Assembly (NCBI GenBank): GCA_008729055.1
Contig: SDUX01000004.1
Span: 3,040,172 to 3,104,171, forward strand
Source of the DNA: Pyropia haitanensis
Lineage: Eukaryota; Rhodophyta; Bangiophyceae; Bangiales; Bangiaceae
DNA: 64,000 nucleotides
Reading direction: 5' to 3'
A program made the translations under genes and the position numbers. Within the stretch, counting starts at the first letter, position 1. Each line of letters starts with the position of its first letter. The notes under the pieces were generated by a model that saw nothing but the letters and a program-made list of their open reading frames with translations, did no database searches and was not told where the DNA came from. This document shows, piece by piece, positions 23,432-34,323 of the stretch.

Positions 23432-24059
23432 TGGTGCCGGTTCAGGTGACTCCGCCGACCGAGCCAGTAGTGCATGCCGTAGCCAGACTGCTGCGGCATC
23501 AATGAACCCATCCAGCGTCGGGAAAGGAGCATCAGAGACTGCACGGTCGCGTACTTCGCTGTCCATTTAATGGAAGCAGTCCATGAACACTCATCAAACA
23601 AGCAAGATACAGGGTGTATCACTCGAGATCAACTCCGTTGAGCTTCGCAAGTGCCCAGAATCAAGGGCATAAACCCGGACTGCTTCGGCACACGAGCGGT
23701 CGAAAACCGTGCCGAGTGACGTACTTGGGTTAAGAGAGGCGCGATGACGACCTCTTCAAGCGGAGAGCAGGACGCGACCCCCTTAATCGATCGGTTGAAT
23801 TTTGCTTGAATTTCCTTGATAAAACGCCAAACTCTTCTCGGTGCAGGCTCTTTCTCACGTCTCTGTATAGCTCTGTCTCTGGCGCACCTTGTGGTACCTC
23901 GCACGTCCTTGTCCACGTCCGGAAAGACGTTCATATCAAGGTTTATCAAGATCACTTCAAGGAATCGTGCCCTACGGTGCTTTCAGGAGGGGGTCTTCAA
24001 GCCTCCGGGCCCGATTTCCGCCCTGATCAGGCCTTGAAGAGGCTTTGAAGTGGATCCCG

Positions 24060-24987
24060 CATCAACCACCACTGCGCGGCCGCCCGCCGACGCATCGGCG
24101 CGCCGCCGCGGCCGCCGCCCGTGGCCGCGACCGCCGCCGCCGGCGGCGACGGCAACGGCGGCGGCGACGGCAGCGACGGCCCCGTCGGCAACGACGGCGG
24201 CCGTCCCGCGGCGGTGGCCGTGCGTGGGTGTGGGCGTCGCCCGCCCGACGGCCCCGACCGCCGCCGCCGGCCGCCGCACCACCGCCGCCGCCGCCGCGGC
24301 GGCCGCCGCCAGTCGCCGCCGCCCAGGTGGCGGCCGCCCAGACGGGGTGCGCGGCGCCGCGGGCGCGCCGGGTGGGGGTCAACCGACGGCGGCGGCGGCG
24401 GCGGTGGTGGTGGCGGGCGCACCGGCGGGCGGCGGCGGCGGCGGTGGTGGTGGTGGGGGTGGGGGTGGTGGCGGCGGCCGCGGCGGCGGCGGCGGCGGCG
24501 GCGGCGCGGGGTGGGTGGCGGGACGGCGGGCCACGCTTACGGCGGCGGCGGCCGGCGGCGGCGGTGGTGGGGGGGGCGGCGGCGGCGGCGCGGCGCCGCC
24601 TTTGGACGGCGCCGTCGGTACGGGTGGCAGCGCGCGAGTGGCGCGGCAGGGGCGTAGCGGGGACGCCGGCGGCGGGGGGCGCCCCCGCCCCGCATCCGCC
24701 CCTAGCCCCTGCCGGAACGGGGTGGCGCGTCGGCTGCGCTCGGCGGGCGGCGGACCCGACAGCCGGGGCGCGGGCCGGCCAAAGGGAGCGACCCGACGCG
24801 AGCAGCAGAAAAAAAAAAAAAAAAAAAAAACGACCCCAAGACCAGCGCGGGCCGGCGCGCGTCCACGCCGCGCGGCGCGCCCCCACCCTCACCCCCCCGC
24901 CGACCGCGACCGACCGACCGACCGACCGACCGACCCACCACCCCCCCCCCCCCCCCCCCCCCCCCCACCGCCGCTCCCCCCCCGTCC
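24060..24987. other. Low-complexity GC-rich spacer with poly-A and poly-C runs
   Basis: Open frames exist on both strands but are Gly/Ala/Arg/Pro repeats. An A run (24810-24830) and a C run of over 30 bases (24934-24966) are present. It lies downstream of the SET gene stop and probably includes its 3' UTR. No gene could be supported. Confidence 0.5.
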
Positions 24988-25417
24988 CTACCCCGCCGCC
25001 ACCACGGCGGCCAGCTCCCGCAGCAGCGCCGCCTCCCACCCCAGCAGCTCCCGGGCGCTCCCCCCCCCCACCTCCCCAGCGAGCGCCGCGACCGCCGCGT
25101 CGCGGAGGCCCACCTCGGCCGCCACCGCCGCGGCGAGCGCGGCGCCGCCGCCGCCGCCGCCGCCGGCGACGCCCTCGAGCGCCGCCGCCGCGCGGAACGA
25201 GGCGGCCAGCCCCGGCGGCACCCGACCGGCCGCCGCCGCCACCGCCGCCCGTGATACGGCCACGCCGCCGCCGGCGGTGGCGGCACGGGCGGCCGCCCAG
25301 TGGCGGGGCAGGCCAATGGTGACGGCCGCGGCGGCGGGGAGGCCAAAGCCGTAGCGCGGCACGAGGTCCCGGTTCGTCGCCTTGTCCACGCCGTAGCAGA
25401 GGAGCACCTCCCCGCCG

Positions 25418-25458
<41 letters not shown>

Positions 25459-25768
25459 GCACGGGCGGGCGGGCGCGGCGGCGGCGGCCGCCGCCGCCGG
25501 GGGGAGGGGCGGAGGAGGGAACACGAGCCCCGCCGGCCGCGGCGGCGGCGGCGGACCCCCCGCGGTGAGGACGACGCCGCCACCGTCGGCGGCGGCGGCG
25601 GCGTCGCCGCACCCGGCACTCGTGACCGGCAGCACCTCCGCGTTGGCCGCCGCCGCCGGCGCGTGGTTGGCCATATCCACCAGCGGCAGCAGCACGTTGA
25701 CGCCGCCCGCCCCGAGCACAAAGCCCCGGGACAGCACCGCCACCACCGCCAGCCGCGCGGCGGCAGCG

Positions 25769-25807
<39 letters not shown>

Positions 25808-26613
25808 GCGTGACGACCCCCACCCCCACCCCCACCCCCAACACCACCACCGCCGCCGCCGCCGCCGCCGCCAGTGACGCCGAGCAGCGCGTCCGCCACG
25901 ACCGCCGCGGCGGCGTCCACCCCCCCACGCGCGGCCACCACCGGCGCGTACAGCCCCGCGGGCCCGTGCGACGCCGCCACCGCCGCGACCACCGCGGGCG
26001 ACCAAAACGCGGGGTGGCCCGCCCGCAGGCCCGCCCAGTCCACCGACGCGGCGTACGGCCGCGCGAGTGCCGCCGCCGCGGCTGCCGCCGCCGCGGTCGC
26101 GCCGCCACCGCCGCCGCCGCCACCGCCACCGCCGCCACCGCCGCCCGCCGCGGGTGTGAGCAGCGCCCACCCGACGAGCGTCGCGAGCGCGACGACCTCG
26201 GCCACTGGCGGCGGGGGTGGCGGGCGGGGTACCCCCCCCCCCCCCCCCCCCCCCCCCCCGGCGGTGGCGTCGACCCCCCCCCCCCCCCCCCGGCCGGGAC
26301 AGCGCCACCCGGAGGGGCCCCGCCAGGCAGGGTACCGCCGCCGCCGCGTCGGGCGTCAGCACCGCCGCCGGCGGGAGGCGGAGGAGGACGTTGCCACGGC
26401 GGGGGGCGGCGGTGGGGGTGGCCACGGCGGTGGTGGCGGCGGCGGCGGCGGTGGTGGGCGTGGTGCGGAGGCAGCCGCCCGTCGCGGCGGCGGCCGCCGC
26501 GGCGGGCGCCACGCGCGACACGTCGACGCCGTGGGCGGCGGCGAGGTGCGCGAGGAGCGGCGCGTAGGCGGGCGTGGGGGGGGGGTAAACGCCCCCGCCG
26601 GTGGTTGGCGCAT
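24988..26613 (-). CDS. SET-domain protein-lysine methyltransferase (LSMT/SETD3 type), frame broken at three runs
   Basis: Predicted S-adenosylmethionine-dependent lysine (or, as in SETD3, histidine) methyltransferase. The N-terminus MRQPPAGAF leads into LLAHLAAAHGVDVSRV and GNVLLRLPPAAVLTPD, the usual start of the SET domain in this class. The catalytic core shows NVLLPLVDMANHAP (the NH cofactor motif) and GGEVLLCYGVDKATNRDL followed by VPRYGFGLP (the YG/RYGF motif). A helical Ala-rich C-terminus ending LLRELAAVVAAG corresponds to the substrate-binding domain. The reading frame must gain one base at each of three runs: 26576-26585, 26274-26291 and 26232-26259. The most natural ATG is at 26613; any transit peptide further upstream cannot be judged. 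Large Gly/Ala/Pro insertions break the SET core. The substrate (Rubisco large subunit, actin or other) cannot be told. Confidence 0.75.
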
Positions 26614-27506
26614 GGGCGCGCGGGGGGGGGGAGGGGAGGGGAGGGGGAGGGGGGGGGGAGGGGAGGGGGAGGGGGTGGGGAGGGGAGGGGGAGGGGGGGG
26701 GGGAGGGGAAGACGACGTGGGGGGTGCGCGACGGCGGCGCGCCGAGGTCTGCGTGGCGGGACGGGCGGGGACGCGGCCGGCCGGCGGCACCACCGCCACT
26801 GCAAGCGCGTTTGCGAAAAAAAAAAACCCAGAAAAAAAACAACCCCGCCTGCGGCAGTGGCCGCGCGCCGGCCGGCCTCGCCAGCGCTGCCGCCGCCGCC
26901 GCCGCGGCGGCACGGCCGCCGCGGCCACGGCCGCGCGCGGCCGTCTTGGCGCGCCGGCGCGAGCGGTCCCCCCCCCCCCCCCCCCCCCCCCCCATCCGGT
27001 TTTTCCCATTGTCGCCCCGGTCGCCGGCCGCCCGTGCGGGGACGCGGCGGCCGCCACCACGGGGTGCACCCGCCGCCCGCGGCGGGGCGGGACGCGGCGG
27101 CAGCGTCGGCGGGGAGCGCCGCGTGCGGCGCGACGCGGCTGCCAACCGCGGGGGGGCACCGGCTGTCGACGCCGTCCCGCGCGTGTGCCAGACCCGTCGT
27201 TGTCACCCCCAACAACCCCTCCCCCCCCCCCCCCCTCCCCTCCAGCAGTGAGCCCATGCACAACCTGGAGGAGGCGCGACGCGAGAAAGAAAAAAACAAG
27301 AGTCCAACTCGGAGTTCCATACTATACACAGCACGCGCGCGGCAGAGCCTACCCACCGCACGCTCGCGGCAACCTATACACAGCACGACCCGCCGGCGGA
27401 CGGTTCCCCCCCCCCCCCCCTCTCCCCCCTCTCGTCGACGACGCCCGCACCGCGGCGGCGGCGCCTCGCCGTCGCTCTTCCCACGGCGTGGGTGGGTGGC
27501 GGGCGC
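26614..27506. other. Spacer upstream of the SET gene and downstream of the SDR gene
   Basis: A purine-rich GGGGAGGGG tract (26630-26705), two A runs near 26816-26840 and C runs at 26970-26993 and 27220-27233. It should hold the SET gene promoter and the 3' UTR of the dehydrogenase gene. No supported gene. Confidence 0.45.
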
Positions 27507-28280
27507 TCACAAGTAGATGCCGCCCGCCACCTCAATCCGCTGCCCATTCACCCACCGCGCGTCGTCGGTGCACAGGAAGGCAATGACGCCCGCCACGTCG
27601 GACGCGTCGCCAATGCGCCCCAGCGCGGTCATGCTGCTGATCTGGTCCGTCACCTCGGGGTGCGACGCCATGCCCTCCTTGTTAAACTCGGTCGCCAGCA
27701 TGCCCGGCGAGACCGCGTTGGCGGTGATGCCGCGCTTGCCCACGTCCGCCGCCACGTACCGGGCGAGGCACTCCACGCCCGCCTTGAGCGGCCCGTACGC
27801 CGACATGGTCGGCACCACAAAGCGGGAGGTGCCCGACCCAATGTAGACAATCCGCCCGCCGTCGGCCATGCGCGGCAGCAGGCCCTGCGTCAGCATAAAC
27901 GGCGCCGCGTAGTTGACCTGGAAGACCCGGTTGAGCTCGTCGAGGCCCACCTGCGAAAACGGCACCTGGCTGTTGATGCCCGCGTTGTTGATGAGAAAGT
28001 CCAGCTTGGCGCCGCCAAACGCGTCGTCGAGCGTGGCGGTGACGGCGGTGACCAGCGCCGCCGCCGTCTCACCATTGAGGTCCACCTGCAGCGCCGCGGC
28101 GCGGCGGCCGTGGCCCTCAATCTCCTTGACGGTGGCGTCCGCCTCGGCCGCCGCCGACCGGTACGTGATGATCACGTCCGCGCCGCGGGCGGCGAGCGCG
28201 AGCGCAACGGCCTTGCCCAGGCTGCGCGAGCCGCCCGTCACGAGCGCAACCTTGCCCGTCATGGGGGGAGTGACGGCCAT
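27507..28280 (-). CDS. Short-chain dehydrogenase/reductase (classical SDR)
   Basis: 257 residues, the usual length of a classical SDR, in one exon. The NAD(P)-binding turn is TGGSRSLGKAVA (residues about 15-26). LINNAGI is the NNAG motif. The catalytic triad is a Ser in IGSGTSR, then Tyr and Lys in SAYGPLKAGVE (YxxxK). NAVSPGMLATEF and the C-terminal GQRIEVAGGIYL are typical of the FabG-like, bacterial-looking branch. TYRS after the second strand suggests NADPH preference (Arg at the cofactor loop), by family knowledge. There is no evident targeting peptide, so probably cytosolic. The substrate is unknown. Base use fits its neighbours, so any lateral gain would be old. Confidence 0.92.
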   Translation of the reverse strand: MAVTPPMTGKVALVTGGSRSLGKAVALALAARGADVIITYRSAAAEADATVKEIEGHGRRAAALQVDLNGETAAALVTAVTATLDDAFGGAKLDFLINNAGINSQVPFSQVGLDELNRVFQVNYAAPFMLTQGLLPRMADGGRIVYIGSGTSRFVVPTMSAYGPLKAGVECLARYVAADVGKRGITANAVSPGMLATEFNKEGMASHPEVTDQISSMTALGRIGDASDVAGVIAFLCTDDARWVNGQRIEVAGGIYL

Positions 28281-28697
28281 GCCGCGGGGTGCGAGGACGG
28301 GTTACTGGGGAGATGCGTGGGGGGGGGCAGGGGGGGGGTGGTGGGGAGGGGGACGGAGGACAGGAGGGGGAGCGGACCAGGCAGGCGAGCGTGGGTGCTG
28401 GGGATGCGGTGAGCGCGGACGGCTGCAGCGCGCGTGGCGCACGCCCCAGCGGGCGCGGGCAATAAGTGCTGGCACGTGCCGTGGCGGGGTGGACCAGGCC
28501 ACGCGCGCGGGACGTGGCGCGACGGCGCTTGCAAAAAACCTGACGGGATCACGGGCACTCACGGACACTCCCTCCGGAACGCAGCGCAGTTGGTGCAAAG
28601 CGTCGGTCTGTGACACGTGCTCACTAGGGATGTGCATATTTCCGCCACGTGGGTAATATTTCCGGGTATTACCGGAACCCCTCTTCGTTACCCATCC

Positions 28698-28784
28698 TGA
28701 TGGGGTTTCTGTCATACGGAAATCTTTCCGTTTCTTTCCGACACGTGGACGATGCCAATCCAATGAGGTATATAAACCCCATCA
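28698..28784. repeat. Short inverted repeat enclosing a TATA/CCAAT region
   Basis: TGATGGGGTTT at 28698-28708 is the exact reverse complement of AAACCCCATCA at 28774-28784. Between them lie repeated TTTCCG words. Related GATGGGG words make up the hairpin ends of the island at 51039-52650, so this might be a small relic of a similar element. Chance cannot be excluded for 11 bp. Confidence 0.4.
28755..28776 (+). promoter_or_regulatory. Core promoter with tandem CCAAT and TATATAAA
   Basis: Two CCAAT words (28755 and 28760) are followed by TATATAAA at 28769-28776, in a GC-poor 250-bp patch. The spacing suits a eukaryotic core promoter firing to the right, with a start of transcription near 28800 and the first ATG at 28892. 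The patch also lies upstream of the SDR gene start on the other strand, so bidirectional use is possible. Confidence 0.5.
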
Positions 28785-28891
28785 AGTCCTGTGCACGCGC
28801 GTCGTGATGTGTCGTCGACCGGCCCCAACTCCTCCCTCGCTTATCTCTTTGCCGACTTTCTTTTCCCGTCCGGTGCCTGTCCCACGCAACG

Positions 28892-28992
28892 ATGGCGCCT
28901 CCGCGCGGTTGCAATCCACGGGTAAGGAGGGCGGTGTGGGACTTTGTCGCCGTGTCGTTTCACGACGGCAAGAGGGTGCTGGCGTTGCTGTG

Positions 28993-29024
<32 letters not shown>

Positions 29025-29143
29025 ACGGCGGCGACGGCAGTGGGGCAGACGGCCTGTGGGGGGCGGAGGCGGCGCCGGGCTGGGAGGGGGAGCTCCTGGA
29101 CGAGTGGAGGGAGCTGACGCGCCGGCCGTCGCCGTCGTGCTGA
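28892..29143 (+). CDS. Small ORF downstream of a TATA promoter, function unknown
   Basis: 83 codons starting MAPPRGCNPRVRRAVWDF, with a Gly-rich middle and WEGELLDEWRELT near the end. About 90 bases after a plausible TATA box. A good donor-like GGTAAGG at 28921-28927 right after codon 10 could instead make this a short first exon. Downstream, another frame (29217-29432) ends VTGAVVAFFNSVRAFVPVAA and also looks coding, so the true product may join both by splicing or across a frame break. No family recognised. Confidence 0.35.
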
Positions 29144-31257
29144 CGGCGCTGGCGGGGGAGGGAGGGCGTGGGGAGAGGCGGGGGTTGGGGGGGGGGGGCT
29201 TGGGCGGAGACGGGGGATGGCGGGCGCCCCCTGGCGGCTCCGCGGCGCCCTGCCGGCGGCGGGCCGCGGCGCGCGCCGCGGTCGCCGCGGCGGGGAGGCA
29301 CGTGGCGGAACCGCCCTCGGCGCGCCGCCGCTGCCGCCGCCGGTCCCCGACGGTGGCGCCGACGCGCGCGTCACGGGCGCTGTCGTCGCCTTTTTTAACA
29401 GCGTCCGCGCTTTTGTCCCCGTCGCCGCGTGAGGCGCCGCGGGCTGCGCCCGTCGCGGCGGCGCCGCGGCGGCCAGGAGGGGGTGCACCCGAGAGCGAGG
29501 CTAGGTCAAGCGCGTTCGACGGCCATCCGGCACTGTTCGGCACGGAGGCACGTTGTCGCTGCTCGGCACTTCAGCGCGCGGTCGCTGTGGCAGTCGAGTG
29601 AGTGAGACTCGTGCTCCTCGGCTGCGCTGTGGTGCTAAAAAGGAAGGTTCAGGAATCGGCCCGAAATTGTGTTTGCGGATTGCGCACTCGTTTGTAAACC
29701 CCCTCTCACGGGACGATGCGCCCCAGTTTTCTCTTTTTTTTGCCGATCTCCTGCAATCGTGTTGTCGGTCGACATACACCCTGCATACCACCATTACGTG
29801 AAGCACCGTGAGCAGAGCTACAAGAGCATGTCAGAGAGCAGGGTGTATTTCGTCCGACCGTCACAGTTCTGTGCGCCCCACAGCAGCAGTCAAAAACACC
29901 CCGCAGAAAATTGTGGAATCCACAAAAAACCTGTGGATTGGGCCTCAAAACACGCATTCTCCCTGGAAGCCCAAGGGCCTTTAAAGAGTACTGATTGGCT
30001 TGTGCGTGATGGCACCACGCGTGCTGAGTGATAATTGGCTGATGCACTCGAATGCCGCGCGGTGCTTCGCAAAGTTTTGCACATGGGCCACAGCGGATCC
30101 GCAAAATCCGAGAGAAAACGTGTTCCACAGCATGTATCCTGCCCCACCGGGCCACCTGTCCCCGTCAGGGGATGGAAGGGGTGGGCGCGGGGGGAACCCG
30201 CCGGCCGCGAACGGCCGGCGCGTTCGTTTGTCCTCGCGCGCCCGCCCGCGGTCCCGGCTGTCGCCCTTTGGCGCTGCTTGCGACTGGCGCCTGCATCTTT
30301 CTGTCTTTTGCTTCTCTCGCTTGTCTCCGCCTGCGGTTGCACGCTGTTTACTCTCTTTTTTTGGGGCGCGGGCGCTTTCCCGCGCCTCGGGGGCCTGTCG
30401 ATCAACCAGCTACGACCTACGGGCTCACGTGCCTGGCTGGCGAGCTGGCCCCTATTACAACGTATTACCTGGCACACCCGCGCCGGAGGCAAGGAGGAAA
30501 CAGGTTGTCTGCTCCGAGCCGCCCACGTTGCAAAACGTACTGAAATTGTTGACACCACGGCCCCTCGCGGGCGGCACGCACGCGCCCCACGCCGCGCCTA
30601 CAAACCGCAGCATCAGGCTACATCGGCCCCCCAGTAACGCCAGCCGCGTAGGGACGTGGACATCCCCCCTCGCGAGCGACGTTCCCGGTCGGCGGCGTCG
30701 CCGCCCACGTCTCTGCCGACGGCACGCGCGTTTTCCGTGCCCTCCATCGGCGCCGCCTCCGCCGGTAGATGGCCGGGCTGCGGCTGAGAGGAGGCAGTCG
30801 CTCGGCAGCCCGCGGGGCCGCCGCTTCCGCCTTCTCCCCGCCCATCCCGCTCCGGCCCTTTCTCACAGAGGGGCAACACTGCTTACCCATCAACGTGCAA
30901 GAGACCCCATCGCGGTCGGTAGGACCGCGCGCACAAAGAGACAACCACAGCATCCACGCCGTTGGCACGGCGGCGACGCCCCGCGTTGGCCGCCGCGCCC
31001 GCACACCGCGACGGGCGCCACTACCGTGATTGGCCGGCGCGTGTGGCACCACCGCCGCACTGCCCTCCCAAAGCGGTCTGCTCCGCCAGTCCAACCCCCC
31101 CGCCCCATATACCTCGCTCCCCGTTGCCGTCATCCCCCCTCCACCGCCACCACCGCCGCCACCGCCACTACCACTACCACCGTCGCTACTGCCACCATCG
31201 TCCATCCCTCTGCCTCCCCCCCCCTCCCCCCCTCCTCCCGCATCCACCAAGGATGGG
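29144..31257. other. Spacer, partly GC-poor
   Basis: From about 29480 to 30130 the base composition drops, with a small hairpin at 29918-29940 (AATCCACA and TGTGGATT around a 7-base loop). The rest returns to GC-rich, Pro/Arg-coding low complexity. The end, next to the zinc-finger gene stop codon, has CCACCGCC repeats. No gene, tRNA or rRNA signature was found. Confidence 0.45.
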
Positions 31258-34041
31258 TTATGGGTACAGTCGGTACGGCGGAAAGCACGGCGCCGCCGCG
31301 TCGTCCTCGTCCGCCGCCGTCGACAGCAGCACCGCGACGGCGCGGTCAAATGGGAGCGTCCCCCCCGAAGGGGTGCGGAACAGCCCCGCCCCGCCGCCGC
31401 CACTGCTGCTGCACGCGCCGCCGCCAGCCTCTGTCACGCTGCCGCCTGGAGGAGAGGCGGGCGGGGGGGGCGGGTACGCGGGGTAGGGCGGATATCCGCC
31501 CGCGTCGTCGCCGCGGTCCGCTGGCCGCACCGCCGCCGCCGCGGCCGCGGCCGCCGCTTCCGCCGCCGTCACCGTCATTGTTGGCTCATCGACGGCCGCC
31601 GGCGGTCGGGGCTCGGCGGCCGGCGCGGGCGCCGCAGGAGGCACCCCCCCTCCGCCAGCGCCGACGGTGGCCATGACCAGCTCCGCCAGGGACCCGCACG
31701 GCGTCGGCAGCGACAGCAGCGCCACGTCCGCGTCCACGTCCATGTCGTTGAGGAGCTCCAGGCCCATGCCGCCAGACACCAGCCAGTCTGGGGGGGCGGG
31801 TGGAGGGAGAGTGGGCGGCGGCGCCCGACACCGCCCGCCGGGTGCCGACGGGCCACCACCCGCCGCCGACACCGTGGCGGCCGCACCGTCCGGGGAGGTG
31901 CCGGAGTGAGAGAGGGAAGGGCCCCCACGGGGGGGCGACCCCGGCGGGGCCCTGCCCGGTACAGCCGCGGCTGCCGGTGCCGCCGGCACACCACCGCCCA
32001 CAGATGCCAGCGGCCCCCACGCGCCGACCGTCGCTGTGGTGGGCACACCGTCGGCGGGGGCGCCCGCCGCTGGCGACGCACCCCCCCACGCGCCCCCCCC
32101 CCCCCCCCCCAACTCGGCAGGCGTAACGGGCGACAGCGGCAGCAGCAGCCGCGGGTGGTCGGCGGCGCCACCGCCCGCGGCGGGCGGCACGCCCAGCAGC
32201 AGCGGCGGCGGCGGCGGGGCGCCGCCCTTGGCCACCGCCGTGGCCACGGCGGCGGCGGCCGCCGGCGGGGGCGACCGCGCCGCGCCCGGCGCGCCCGCCA
32301 CCGCCGCCACCGCCGCGGCGAGCGCCGGGTCTGCCCGCACCGCCGCGGCGGGCGGCAGCCACCCGCCGGCGACGCGCGCCGCCGCGGCTAGCGCGGCGGC
32401 TGCCGCCACGGCGGGCGGCGCGGCGGCCGCCGCCGCGGCGACGGGTGCTGCGGGTGGCAGCAACCACAGCGGCGGCGACAGCGGCGGCGACAGCGGCGGC
32501 GACAGCGGCGGCGACAGCGGCGGCGGCGGCGGGGGTGACGGCGGCAGGGGCGCCACGGGCAGCGGCGACACCGGCAGCGCCGGCGCCGGTGGCGGCACGC
32601 CCGCCGCCCCTACGGCCTGCGCCAACGACGGCGGAGGCACCGCCGCCACGGGGGAGGGCGACGCCGCCGCCGCCGTGGCGGCCACCCCCACCAGCGGTAC
32701 CGGCGGCAGCGCGTGTGGCGGATGTGGCGGCACATCCGCCGGCGGCGCCGCTGCCAGTGGGGTGCCATTTCCCACCATGGCCGCCGTCACGGCGGCGGCG
32801 GCGGCAGCTTCCACCGCGGGGGCGGCGGCGGCGGCAGCCGTCCCGCCCGACGCCGCCGCGGCATCAGCCGCCGCGCCCCCGGCGGCAGGGGGGACGACCG
32901 CCGCGGCGGCCGTGGCCGGCGCCGGCAGTGGCGGCAGCAGCGGCAGCGGCAGTGGCGGCAGCAGCGGCAGCGGCAGCGGCGGCATGGCCGCGTCGTTGTC
33001 GTCACTATCGGCGGCCGCCGCCGGCGGCTCCCCCGGTGGAGACGGTGCCACGACGGCCACGCCGCCGCCACCGCCAACGGCGGCCGCAACGGCCGCCTCC
33101 CCGCCGGCGGGTGCCTCCCCACCCACGGAGCCACCCACAACCCCCGGCGCGCCACCCGCCGTCGCGCCGGCCACCGCCGCCACGGCCGGGACCACAACCG
33201 CGCTCGCCACCGCCGCCGCCGTCGCCGCCGTCGACACCGCCGCCGCCGTAACGGGCGGCACGGGCCCGCCACCGCCGGGCAAGGGGGTGGCGGTGGTGGC
33301 GGGGCCACCGCCCCCCCCCCCCCCGCCGCGGGACCCGCCCCGGCGGCAGCACGCGCCCGCCTCCCGCTTGGTCGGCCGGTTGTTGATGACCACCCGCCGG
33401 CCCGTCGACGACGCGACTCCGTGGTGGGTGCGCAGGTGGTGCAGCGCCGAGCTCCGCCACGCAAACGTCGCGCCGCACCCGGCGGCCGCGTCACACTTGT
33501 AGGGCTTCCTATCGGGCGCGGGGTGCAGGAAGATGACCATCAACAGCAGCGGATGAGATCAGAAAACAAAAGAAAACACGGCCGAACCGTCAGCCCACCG
33601 CCGCAGCCAGACAGCGGGGCACGTGCCGTGCCACCCCCGTCACTTTGTGCGAGGCGGCTCGCCGCGGCCGCCGCCGCTGCAGCGGCAGCCGACGCTAGCG
33701 TCGCGCCGACCCATACCCCCGCCGGGGGGCTGCCGCAGGTACCAATCCCCCACCCGACCGTCCGACAGCGACTAATCTCGTAGCCGCCACACCCAGCCTC
33801 CCCCCCCGGCGCCACCACCACCGCCGCCCCCACCCCCGTTCCCGACCTCGCCGGCACCCCCCTCACCCCCGTCACAAGGCAGCCCCCCCACCCCCCACCC
33901 CCCGCAGTCAAGAGCCAACGCACTCGCCCGTGTGCAGCCGCATGTGCACGGACAGGTTGTACCGGCGCGCCGCTCGGAAGCCACACCCCACCGACGGGCA
34001 CGCGTAGCTGCCCGCCGCCGGCGCACCCGCCGGCCGGCCGC

Positions 34042-34101
<60 letters not shown>

Positions 34102-34169
34102 TGCCGCCACCGCCGCTGCCGCCACCCCCACCGCCGCCGCCACCACCGCCCCCCACCCTGGCCGTCATC

Positions 34170-34213
<44 letters not shown>

Positions 34214-34284
34214 GCCGCTGCCGCTGCCGCTGCCGCTGCCGCTGCCGCTGCCGCTGCCGCAGCTCCCCGCCGCCTTGGCCGTCA

Positions 34285-34285
<1 letters not shown>
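31258..34285 (-). CDS. C2H2 zinc-finger protein with two fingers, one intron
   Basis: Exon 1 is 34285-33924 and exon 2 is 33508-31258, together 870 residues. Finger 1 (YACPSVGCGFRAARRYNL, then SVHMRLH) is joined through the canonical linker HTGEKPYKC to finger 2 (GCGATFAWRSSALHHLRTHH). The linker is created exactly by removing the intron, which splits the Glu codon; this makes the splice model very strong. Upstream of finger 1 are Gly/Ser repeats, and two in-frame ATGs (34285 and 34168) both begin MTA(K/R). I took the first. After finger 2 come a short basic stretch and about 700 residues of Ala/Pro/Gly low complexity with a more ordered part, GMGLELLNDMDVDADVALL. Probably a nuclear sequence-specific transcription factor; two fingers alone bind a short site. 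The target is unknown. Confidence 0.82.
33509..33923 (-). other. Intron in the C2H2 gene
   Basis: 415 bp. The donor on the minus strand is GTGCGT after ...CACACGGGCGA and the acceptor is CCCGATAG before GAAGCCCTACAAG. Removing it restores HTGEKPYKC, the universal C2H2 linker. Phase 2. Confidence 0.88.

Positions 34286-34323
<38 letters not shown>

Larger units (their letters stand above)
21651..24059. mobile_element. GC-poor island with imperfect 29-bp terminal inverted repeats
   Basis: The left end 21651-21679 and the reverse complement of the right end 24030-24059 agree at 26 of 29 positions with one extra base. The shared core includes AGCCTCTTCA and GGCC. Next to the ends, the 15-mer CTTGAATTTCCTTGA occurs at 21698-21712 and again at 23805-23819, and variants of CCTCTTCAAG recur. 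The 2.4 kb inside is distinctly less GC-rich than both flanking genes and has no convincing transposase, so this looks like a non-autonomous DNA transposon or its remnant. No target-site duplication could be found. The boundaries are my inference from the repeats. Confidence 0.5.

Noticed and set aside
24062..27145. 1027-codon minus-strand open frame over the SET gene region
   Set aside because: It is mostly Arg/Pro/Gly noise. Only the part near 26230-26575 is coding, as the N-terminal piece of the SET protein.
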